A stretch of DNA of 48,431 bases from NCBI GenBank assembly GCA_945878865.1, contig CAMCUD010000030.1:1-48431 (forward strand), in the 5' to 3' direction. The stretch is from Bifidobacterium breve. GTDB lineage: Bacteria; Actinomycetota; Thermoleophilia; Solirubrobacterales; Solirubrobacteraceae. The translations under genes were made by a program, and so were the position numbers. Under the pieces are notes generated by a model. It was not told where the DNA came from and made no database searches. It was given only the letters and a program-made list of their open reading frames with translations. Below are positions 26,789 through 33,705 of this stretch, piece after piece (position 1 is the stretch's first letter; each line of letters begins with the position of its first letter).

Positions 26789-27736
26789 TCAGCGCCGTGC
26801 CCCCACGAGGCCTTCGGTGCCGGCGAGCTCGATGGTCTTCTGCAGCCCCTCGCGCAGCGCGATCTGCGGCGACCAGCCCAGGAGGTCCTTCGCCCGGGTG
26901 ATGTCGGGCTGGCGGACCTGCGGGTCGTCCGTCGGCAGCGCCTCGAAGACGATCTCCGACCGCGAGCCCGTGACCTCGACGCACATCTCCGCGAGCTCGA
27001 GCAGCGTGAACTCGTCGGGGTTGCCGATGTTCACCGGCTCGTGGAAGCCGCTCTCGGCCAGCGCGATGATCCCGCGGATCAGATCGTCGACGTAGCAGAA
27101 CGACCGCGTCTGCTTGCCCTCACCGAACACCGTGATCGGCCGGTCCTGCAGCGCCTGACGCAGGAACGTCGGGATCGCGCGACCGTCGTGCGGACGCATC
27201 CGCGGCCCGTACGTGTTGAAGATCCGGACCATCGACGTGTCCACACCCTGCTGCGTGTGGTACGCCATCGTCAGCGCCTCGGCATAGCGCTTGGCCTCGT
27301 CATAGACGCCGCGCGGGCCGATCGGATTGACGTGACCCCAGTAGGTCTCCGGCTGCGGATGGACCTGCGGATCGCCGTAGACCTCGGAGGTCGACGCGAG
27401 CAGGAACCGCGCGCGGTGATGCTTGGCCAGACCGAGCGTGTGATGCGTCCCGTACGAACCGACCTTCAGCGTGTGCAGCGGCAGCCGCAGGTAATCGATC
27501 GGCGACGCCGGCGACGCGAGGTGATAGACGAAGTCGATCGGCTCATCGACGAAGTACGGCTCGATGATGTCGATGTTCAGGTGCGTGAACTCCGGCTGGC
27601 GCAGGTGCGCGATGTTGCGCAGCGAGCCGGTCTCGAGGTTGTCGACGCAGATCACGCGGTGGCCGCGGCGCAGGAGCTCTTCGCACATGTGCGACCCCAG
27701 GAAGCCCGCACCGCCGGTCACAAGACAGGTAGCCAT
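26789..27736 (-). CDS. UDP-glucuronate decarboxylase (UDP-xylose synthase)
   Basis: A 315-residue SDR that turns UDP-glucuronate into UDP-xylose (or 4-keto-pentose). NAD loop [17 protein letters not shown] (6-22), the UXS-specific [17 protein letters not shown] (78-94), catalytic T116/S117/E118 in [12 protein letters not shown]145-x3-K149 in RGVYDEAKR, and [18 protein letters not shown]. These strings are characteristic of UXS. It stands alone in the leftward direction, with a TAGGAT box 8 nt upstream. With the nucleotide-sugar dehydrogenase in the same locus it could supply xylose. Confidence 0.93.
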   Translation of the reverse strand: MATCLVTGGAGFLGSHMCEELLRRGHRVICVDNLETGSLRNIAHLRQPEFTHLNIDIIEPYFVDEPIDFVYHLASPASPIDYLRLPLHTLKVGSYGTHHTLGLAKHHRARFLLASTSEVYGDPQVHPQPETYWGHVNPIGPRGVYDEAKRYAEALTMAYHTQQGVDTSMVRIFNTYGPRMRPHDGRAIPTFLRQALQDRPITVFGEGKQTRSFCYVDDLIRGIIALAESGFHEPVNIGNPDEFTLLELAEMCVEVTGSRSEIVFEALPTDDPQVRQPDITRAKDLLGWSPQIALREGLQKTIELAGTEGLVGARR

Positions 27737-27744
27737 AGCGGCAG

Positions 27745-27750
27745 ATCCTA
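27745..27750 (-). promoter_or_regulatory. -10 box for the UDP-glucuronate decarboxylase gene
   Basis: TAGGAT on the minus strand, 8 nt from the ATG at 27736 and with no Shine-Dalgarno sequence between. No clear -35 sequence was found. Confidence 0.4.
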
Positions 27751-27785
27751 CGGGAGCCGGGGGTATCCCTGCGGTATGGACCGGC

Positions 27786-27986
27786 CTAGCCGCGACGGCG
27801 CGCGGCCTTGAATTGGGCCTTCGTGAGGTCCAGCGAGAGGACGACGTACTTGCCCTCGCGGTGCGCCAGGCCCTGCTGCTCGAGCTTCTTCAGGACGACC
27901 GGGCACTTCTTGCACCGGTACGGGCTGTCCTTGCAGCACTTCTTCTTCGGCTTGACGGGCTTGGTGGCGAGTGCGGTCTTGCTCAT
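27786..27986 (-). CDS. Small Cys-rich, basic protein, 66 residues
   Basis: Starts at [16 protein letters not shown] (ATG at 27986). A possible metal-binding cluster [18 protein letters not shown] contains four Cys (CC-x6-C-x2-C), and the rest is [20 protein letters not shown], ending in a basic tail. The Lys/Arg content suggests nucleic-acid contact. I recall similar short Cys-Pro-Val proteins in other Actinobacteria but no function. The frame extends 13 codons upstream; the shorter start is preferred as it begins just before the conserved part. A TATGGT box lies 10 nt upstream. Not clearly linked to its neighbours. Confidence 0.65.
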   Translation of the reverse strand: MSKTALATKPVKPKKKCCKDSPYRCKKCPVVLKKLEQQGLAHREGKYVVLSLDLTKAQFKAARRRG

Positions 27987-28044
27987 CGCATCTCGGACCA
28001 TAGCAGTCGGGATTAGGCGACCCAAACACGCCCGCCACGGCCCG

Positions 28045-28050
28045 TACGCT
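28045..28050 (+). promoter_or_regulatory. -10 box for ferritin gene
   Basis: TACGCT, 7 nt before the ATG at 28058, which fits a leaderless start. No iron-box-like palindrome is visible nearby. Confidence 0.4.
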
Positions 28051-28057
28051 ATGGCGC

Positions 28058-28597
28058 ATGTCCGTTCCCGCGCCCGCCTTCGTCGACCTCCTCAACGAGC
28101 AGATCGGCCACGAGTTCGCCGCCCACCAGCAGTACGTCGCGATCGCCGTCTACTACGACGGGGAGGCGCTGCCGCGGCTCGCGTCCTTCTTCTACGCGCA
28201 GGCGCTCGAGGAGCGCAACCACGCGATGATGATGGTCAAGTACCTCGACGACGCGGACGCCGGCCCGGTCATCCCCGGCATCGACGCGCCGAAGAACGAC
28301 TTCGCCGACGTCGTCGAGCCGGTCGCGATCGCCCTGGAGCAGGAGAAGCGCGTGAGCGCCCAGATCGACGCGCTGGCCAAGCTCGCGCGCGAGAGCGGGG
28401 ACTACAGCTCCGAGCAGTTCATCCAGTGGTTCATCAAGGAGCAGGTCGAGGAGGTCTCCTCGATGGGCGACCTCCTGAAGATCGTCCAGCGGGCGAAGGA
28501 CAACCCGCTCATGGCCGAGGAGTACCTCGCCCGCGAGAAGGTCGGCGACGGCGGCGGCGATCCGACGGCGCCCGAGGCCGCCGGCGGCGCGCTGTAG
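28058..28597 (+). CDS. Bacterial non-haem ferritin
   Basis: A 179-residue four-helix-bundle iron-storage protein. By comparison with E. coli FtnA the ferroxidase centre residues are all present: E19 (IGHEFAAHQQYVA), E52 and H55 (ALEERNHAMMM), E95, and Q130/E133 (WFIKEQVEE). The last 15 residues are a Gly/Ala/Pro-rich tail (GDGGGDPTAPEAAGG) not needed for the fold. It is followed after 4 bp by an alpha/beta hydrolase gene. It oxidises and stores Fe(II) in the cytoplasm. Confidence 0.93.
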   Translation: MSVPAPAFVDLLNEQIGHEFAAHQQYVAIAVYYDGEALPRLASFFYAQALEERNHAMMMVKYLDDADAGPVIPGIDAPKNDFADVVEPVAIALEQEKRVSAQIDALAKLARESGDYSSEQFIQWFIKEQVEEVSSMGDLLKIVQRAKDNPLMAEEYLAREKVGDGGGDPTAPEAAGGAL

Positions 28598-28601
28598 GCC
28601 G

Positions 28602-29474
28602 ATGCCCGGCGGGCTGCGCACGGTCGAGACGGCGCGCGGCCCCGTCGAGGTGGGGACGGCCGGCGCCGGGCCGCCCGTCCTCGTCATCCACGGCATGCCC
28701 GGCGGCGCCGATCAGGCCCTGGCGATGGGCGCGTTCCTCGTCGACGCCGGATTCGAGGTGCTCGCGCCGTCGCGGCCCGGCTACCTCGGCACGCCGCTGG
28801 GCAGCGGCGCGTCGATCGACGAGCAGGCCGACCTGCACGCAGCGCTGCTCGACGCGCTCGGGCATGAGCGGGTCGGGGTGCTCGCCTGGTCAGGCGGCGG
28901 CCCGTCGGCGTACCGCCTTGCGGTACGCGATCCCGGGCGCGTGCGCGCACTCGTCGCCGCCGCGGCGGTCAGCGGCCCGTTCGACCCGGGGAAGGGCTCG
29001 CTCGACGAGCGGCTGATGCTCGACACGTCGGCGGGCAACTGGGTGCTGCGCTTCCTCGCGCACCACGCGCCCGGCGCGACGGTGAAGAGCACGCTGCAGG
29101 CCGAAGGTGACCTCTCGCACCACGAGCTCCGCGAGCTGACGCGCCAGGCGCTCGGCGACGAGCGGCAGACCGACCTCGTCCTCGCGATGGCACGCGCGGC
29201 CGCCGACCACGCGCACCGGCACGAGGGGATCGCCAACGACCGGGCGGCCTTCGCCGCGATCGACGACCTCGAGCTCGGCGCGGTGTCCGCCCCGGTCCTC
29301 CTCGTGCACGGCACCGCCGACGCGGACGTGCCGCCCGCGCAGACCGACCACGCCGAGTCGGCCCTTCCCGCCGCCGAACGGATCGACCTCGCGCGCGGCA
29401 CGCACCTCGCCCTCTGGGTCCACCCGGACGCCGCGGCAGCGCAAGCGCAGGCGGTGGCGCTCCTACGCGGGTAG
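28602..29474 (+). CDS. Alpha/beta hydrolase
   Basis: A 290-residue hydrolase: oxyanion-hole HG at residues 30-31 (VLVIHGMPGG), nucleophile S97 in AWSGGGPSA, an Asp in LLVHGTADADVPP and the catalytic His near the C terminus in RGTHLALW. The cap between residues about 130 and 220 is helical. The fold fits esterases, epoxide hydrolases and similar; the substrate is unknown. The ATG is 4 bp after the ferritin stop, so it is co-transcribed. The last 12 bp overlap the convergent LuxR gene. Confidence 0.85.
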   Translation: MPGGLRTVETARGPVEVGTAGAGPPVLVIHGMPGGADQALAMGAFLVDAGFEVLAPSRPGYLGTPLGSGASIDEQADLHAALLDALGHERVGVLAWSGGGPSAYRLAVRDPGRVRALVAAAAVSGPFDPGKGSLDERLMLDTSAGNWVLRFLAHHAPGATVKSTLQAEGDLSHHELRELTRQALGDERQTDLVLAMARAAADHAHRHEGIANDRAAFAAIDDLELGAVSAPVLLVHGTADADVPPAQTDHAESALPAAERIDLARGTHLALWVHPDAAAAQAQAVALLRG

Positions 29475-32285
29475 CGCCCCCGCGAGCTGGGCGCGCCGGC
29501 GGATGCCGAGCTTGCCGTAGACCTTCGTGAGGTGGTTCTCCACCGTCTTCTCGCTGACGAACAGCGCCTGGGCGATCTCGCGGTTCGTCTGGCCCCGGGC
29601 CGCCATCTCGGCGACGCGCCGTTCGCTGGGCGTCAGCGCGTCACGGTCGGCGCGATCCCGCCGGCGCGCACGGGCGCCGGCCGCCTCCAGTTCGGTATCT
29701 GCGCGGGCGACGAGCGCGTCGGCGGCACAGCGTGCGGCGAGCTCCCGCGCCTCCTCGAGCGTCGCCTTGGCCTCCGCGCGGTCCCCGGCGCCGCGCTGGA
29801 CGGCGCCGAGGTCCAGGAGCGCCCGGGCGTGCTCGAGTCGCGAGGGGCCGGCCGCCTGGACCGCCACCGCCTCCCGCAGTCCGTCCTCGCGCTCGGCACC
29901 CTCGCGCAGGAGCGCGGCCACGCGCAGCGCCACCCCGAGGGCGCGCGGCGTCCCGGCCATGCGCGCGAGCCGGACCTCCTCGGCGGCCAGCTCCGCCGCG
30001 CGCTCCTGCTCTCCAAGCGCGGCGAGGACGGGCGCGACGCCGGAGCGCCACGGCAGCACGCTCGGCCCGTTCGCCGACCAACCCGGGTCGGGCCGGTCGA
30101 GCGCGAGGTACCGGCGGACGGCCTCGCCCGGGTCCCCGCGCTCGGCCTCCAGCCGGGCGCGTGCGAGGACGAGCTGCATCATCGGGATGAGGTCAGGCTC
30201 GAGGTCGTCGGGGGCCAGCCGCGCCAGTGCGCGGAGCTCCTCGTCGGGAGCACCCCGGTCGAGGCCGGTGTGGATCGCCATCGCGATCGCGTTGACGGTC
30301 AGCGCCTCCGCCCCGCGGATCTCGGCGGCGAGCAGGAGCGCCGTCTGGGCATCGGCTTCGGCCTCCAGCAGCGCGCCGCGACGATAGGAGACCAGGCTGC
30401 GCAGGCTCGACAGCGCCGCCACCGCGATCCCCGCCCCGTTCGCGCGCGCCTCCGCGAGCCCCGCGCGGAACATGGCGTCGGCCTCCTCGAGCTGGTCGGC
30501 GAACGCCAGCGCGATGGTGCCGAGCAGCACCGGGTTGCCGCCCATCGTCGGGTCGGCCGGCACGCCGAAGGCCAGCCCTCGCCGCGCGCGATCAGCGACG
30601 ACGTCGGCCGGCAGCGGCTCCATCGCGCCGTCGAGCGCCAGCCCGGAGACGTGGAGCGCCTCGAGCAGGGTCGCGGGACGCCCGCCGGGATCGCGCATCC
30701 TCGCGAAGCGGTCGGCCGCGAGCTTGCGGGCGCCGAGGCTGAGAAAGCCCGCGCCGATGAGCCCGAGCTCGATGCGCTCCCGGACGGCGTCCGGCGCGCC
30801 GGCGAGCCGTTCAGCGCCGGCGCGCAGGACGGCGACCGCGTCCGCGGACCGGTCGGCGAACATGAGCACGCCGGCCAGCTCGAGGCTCACGCGCGAGATG
30901 CGCTCAGGATCCGTGGCGGTGTCGAGCACCATCCGCATCCGGTCGACGGCGGCGGGGTCCCCTGCCTGCGCCTCGGCGTGCGCGAGATCGGCGCGGATGT
31001 CCTCACGCTCCTCGCCACCGGCCAGCTCGAGCGCGCGCCGGAGACACGCCAGCGCGTCGGGCGCGTCACCGAGGGCGAGGGCCTCCCGCGCGGCGTCGCG
31101 CAGGGCGCCAACGGCCCACGCCCCGACATCGTCGCCGGCGAGCAGGAGCTGCGCAGCCACCTCGCGGGCCGGAGCGCCCTCGGCGTGGCGGACCGCCGCG
31201 GCGTCACCGTGGCGGCGCGCCCGGGTGAAGGGGTCCATCTCGTCGTAGATCGCCTCGCGCACGAGCGGATGGGTGAACGCGAGACCGTCCTGCTCGGTGA
31301 CGATGTCCGCCGCGACGAGGGCGGCGACCGCCGACGTGGTCGCAGGGTCGTCGAGCCCGGCGAGACGGGCGCACGCCGCCGCGGGAGCCCCGTCCCCGAG
31401 CAGCGCGACGGCCTGGGCGAGTGCGGCGGCGCCCTCAGGCAGCCGCGCGAGGCGCAGGACAAGGACCCGGCCGAGTTCCTTCGGCCCGAGCTCGAGGACG
31501 CGGTCGGCCTGCGCGTCGACCGGCTCCAAGCGATCCAGCGAGATCGCGCGCGCGAGCTGGCCGACAAGGAACGGATTGCCGCCGCTGACCGCACGGCACG
31601 CGCGGGCGAACCCGGGCTCCGGCGCGCGGCCGAGCCGGGAGGCGAGGACGCCCCCGACGCCCTCGGCGGTCAGTGGTGCGGGGGTCACCACGCGCAGCGC
31701 CGGGTCGCCGACGAGCGCGTCGAGCGCCTCGCGGGCGGCCTCGGCGCGTGGCCGGCTCGTCGCCAGGAGGGCGACGGGAAGGTCGGCGATGCGCCGCGCG
31801 AGGAACGCCAGGAAGCGCAGCGACGGCTCGTCGGCCCACTGCAGGTCGTCGACGACGAGGGCGACCGGCTGGTCGGCGGCGAGGTTCGCGCACAGCCAGT
31901 AGAGGCCGTGCAGGCGGGTGAAGTCGTCGCCCTCCGGCACCTCCCCGGGGAGCGCCTGCGGATCGCACACCGGCGCCGCGTGCTGTGCCGCTCCGGCGAG
32001 CAGCGCGGCGCGCCGGGCGTCGTCAGCCGTGGCAAGCAGCGGCTCGAACAGCTGCCGGACGACCACGTAGGCGAAGCCCTGCTCCAGCTCGCCGGCCCGG
32101 GCGCGGAGGACCGCGAGACCGGCGCGCCGCGCGATCTCCGCGCCCACGGCCAGCAGCGAGCTCTTGCCGATCCCCGCGGGACCCTCGAGCAACAGCGCGC
32201 CGCCGGCGCCCGTTCGCGCGGAGGCGATCACCTCGCCGAGCTCGTCCACCTCGGCGTCGCGTTCCTGCAGCGTCCGCTCCTTCAC
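29463..32285 (-). CDS. Large ATP-binding LuxR-family regulator (LAL type)
   Basis: A 940-residue regulator, GTG start. An N-terminal AAA/STAND ATPase has Walker A GPAGIGKS (35-42) and Walker B VALVVDDLQWAD (near residues 138-149). A long alpha-helical (TPR-like) middle follows, and the C terminus is a LuxR/NarL helix-turn-helix: LTPSERRVAEMAARGQTNRE and IAQALFVSEKTVENHLTKVY, ending close to the stop. LALs sense small ligands and activate metabolic or biosynthetic genes. A TACGAT box lies 6 nt upstream. The target is not visible from sequence; the divergent PD40 gene is the nearest candidate. Confidence 0.93.
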   Translation of the reverse strand: MKERTLQERDAEVDELGEVIASARTGAGGALLLEGPAGIGKSSLLAVGAEIARRAGLAVLRARAGELEQGFAYVVVRQLFEPLLATADDARRAALLAGAAQHAAPVCDPQALPGEVPEGDDFTRLHGLYWLCANLAADQPVALVVDDLQWADEPSLRFLAFLARRIADLPVALLATSRPRAEAAREALDALVGDPALRVVTPAPLTAEGVGGVLASRLGRAPEPGFARACRAVSGGNPFLVGQLARAISLDRLEPVDAQADRVLELGPKELGRVLVLRLARLPEGAAALAQAVALLGDGAPAAACARLAGLDDPATTSAVAALVAADIVTEQDGLAFTHPLVREAIYDEMDPFTRARRHGDAAAVRHAEGAPAREVAAQLLLAGDDVGAWAVGALRDAAREALALGDAPDALACLRRALELAGGEEREDIRADLAHAEAQAGDPAAVDRMRMVLDTATDPERISRVSLELAGVLMFADRSADAVAVLRAGAERLAGAPDAVRERIELGLIGAGFLSLGARKLAADRFARMRDPGGRPATLLEALHVSGLALDGAMEPLPADVVADRARRGLAFGVPADPTMGGNPVLLGTIALAFADQLEEADAMFRAGLAEARANGAGIAVAALSSLRSLVSYRRGALLEAEADAQTALLLAAEIRGAEALTVNAIAMAIHTGLDRGAPDEELRALARLAPDDLEPDLIPMMQLVLARARLEAERGDPGEAVRRYLALDRPDPGWSANGPSVLPWRSGVAPVLAALGEQERAAELAAEEVRLARMAGTPRALGVALRVAALLREGAEREDGLREAVAVQAAGPSRLEHARALLDLGAVQRGAGDRAEAKATLEEARELAARCAADALVARADTELEAAGARARRRDRADRDALTPSERRVAEMAARGQTNREIAQALFVSEKTVENHLTKVYGKLGIRRRAQLAGALPA

Positions 32286-32291
32286 GAGCGG

Positions 32292-32297
32292 ATCGTA
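32292..32297 (-). promoter_or_regulatory. -10 box for LuxR regulator gene
   Basis: TACGAT on the minus strand, 6 nt upstream of the GTG at 32285. The 86-bp divergent gap also holds a GGGGGTTTCCCCC hairpin (32324-32336) and two TGGGGGT direct repeats (32311, 32323) that could be a regulator site. Confidence 0.4.
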
Positions 32298-32371
32298 CGC
32301 GCGTAAACCCTGGGGGTGCCCGTGGGGGTTTCCCCCGCACGCGGGCGCGGCGGCGGCGCGACCGTGGCGGC

Positions 32372-33655
32372 ATGACCTCCACCATCACCCGCATCCTCAC
32401 CCTCGCCGCCGTCGTCCTCGGCGTGGTCGCCGGCACCGCGCAGGCGAGCTCCATCGTCTACGTCAAGGACGGCAACCTCTGGCTGACCAGCCCCGACGGC
32501 GCCCGTGGATACCGCGTCACGGACGACGGCAACTGGGGCAGTCCCTCGCAGGCCGACGACGGCACGTTGTGGGCGCTGCACGGCAAGCTCCTCATGCACC
32601 TCGACCGCTCGGGTCGCACGCTCGGCGGACCGGTCCCGTTGGTCGGGTCCGACGGTGAGCACTCCGGCAACCTCGTCGCTGTGGTCGGCCCGCTCGACCC
32701 GGTCGTCTCCCCCGACGGCACCCGCATCGCGTACTGGGTCGGCACGAAGACCACCGGCCTGGACTGGATCTGCAACTGCGTCCGCGAGCGCACCCAGGAC
32801 GTCGCGCTGTACTCGCGCACGGACCGGTACACCCCGCCGGAGGAGCTCGGGCCCCAGCAGGACTACCGCGCGCCGGCGTGGATCGACAGCGGACACGCGC
32901 TGCTGTTCAACACCGGCATCGCGACGAACATCGTCCTCGGCGATGCCGCCGGCGGGCGCAACGCGATGACACCCTGGCTCGATCGCGGCACGGACGGTGA
33001 AGGGGAGGCCGGCGCGATCTCGCGTGATGGGAAGGTCGTCGCGTTCGTCTGGAACGCCGCCGGCGCGAACCAGGGCCATCTGGTGGTCGGGGCGCTCGCC
33101 GGTCCCGCGCCGTCGGCGTCCCCGCAGCAGACGTGCAGCGTGGACGGCAGCGCGACGGACTTCGTGGCGCCCACGGTCGCCCCGGACGGCAGCGCGGTCG
33201 CGTTCGAGCAGCGTGGCCAGGGCGTCCGCGTCCTCCCCGTGGGCGCCGGCGCGGCCTGCGACCCAGCCTCGGCCCGCCTGCTGATCGCAGGCGGCAGCCA
33301 TCCCTCGTTCGGCCCGGTCGACGTCGATATGGCGCAGGCGCCCGGCGACCCGTCCGCCGCCCCCGCGCCCACCGGCACGCCGGCGCGGACCGCCCGCCCG
33401 AAGTCCCCCTCAGGTGCGAAGGTCGTGCGGCGCGGCGCGCGGATCACGGTGACGTTCACCGCGCCCGCCGGGACCAAGGTTCACGCGGTCCTCATGCGGG
33501 GCACGCGCACCGTCCGCACGCTCACCGCGCGCGGTTCCCGGATCCGTCTCAGCCCGAAGGGTCTGCGGCGCGGCCGGTACGCGGTCGTCCTGACCGCGGT
33601 CGCCGCGGACGGGTCGACCTCCGCACCGACCGCCGTGCGATTCCGCATCCGCTAG
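32372..33655 (+). CDS. Secreted PD40/TolB-like beta-propeller protein
   Basis: A 427-residue protein with a signal peptide (MTSTITRILTLAAVVLGVVAGTAQA). The PD40-type repeats are VYVKDGNLWLTSPDGARGYR, VVSPDGTRIAYWV, AISRDGKVVAFVW and VAPDGSAVAFEQ. A Pro/Ala-rich linker (about residues 329-350) leads into a C-terminal Ig-like beta domain (ARITVTFTAPAGTKVHAVLM). It is divergent from the LuxR regulator and convergent with the RTX-like protein. It is probably exported and binds ligands or proteins; no enzyme site is recognised. The start is the ATG at 32372; the longer frame overlaps the LuxR gene. Confidence 0.8.
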   Translation: MTSTITRILTLAAVVLGVVAGTAQASSIVYVKDGNLWLTSPDGARGYRVTDDGNWGSPSQADDGTLWALHGKLLMHLDRSGRTLGGPVPLVGSDGEHSGNLVAVVGPLDPVVSPDGTRIAYWVGTKTTGLDWICNCVRERTQDVALYSRTDRYTPPEELGPQQDYRAPAWIDSGHALLFNTGIATNIVLGDAAGGRNAMTPWLDRGTDGEGEAGAISRDGKVVAFVWNAAGANQGHLVVGALAGPAPSASPQQTCSVDGSATDFVAPTVAPDGSAVAFEQRGQGVRVLPVGAGAACDPASARLLIAGGSHPSFGPVDVDMAQAPGDPSAAPAPTGTPARTARPKSPSGAKVVRRGARITVTFTAPAGTKVHAVLMRGTRTVRTLTARGSRIRLSPKGLRRGRYAVVLTAVAADGSTSAPTAVRFRIR

Positions 33656-33664
33656 ACACACCCA

Positions 33665-33694
33665 GGCCGGCGCCCCGCCCCCGGGACGCCGGCC
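33665..33694. terminator. Hairpin terminator, left copy of a repeated 29-bp element
   Basis: GGCCGGCG (33665-33672) pairs with CGCCGGCC (33687-33694). Inside, CCCCG (33673-33677) faces CGGGA (33682-33686), giving one C-A mismatch and a short loop. It lies between the stops of the convergent PD40 and RTX-like genes. Bases 33667-33695 are repeated at 36424-36452 with one difference. Confidence 0.65.
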
Positions 33695-33705
33695 CGCGGC
33701 AGCGG

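Noticed and set aside
29532-32306. A 924-codon open frame antisense to the LuxR regulator
   Set aside because: High-GC shadow: Arg/Gly/Asp-rich translation without domains, while the minus-strand frame has complete Walker and HTH motifs.
32311-32336. Riboswitch or leader peptide between LuxR and PD40 genes
   Set aside because: Only a 5-bp G/C hairpin and two short direct repeats in 86 bp; not enough for an RNA element.
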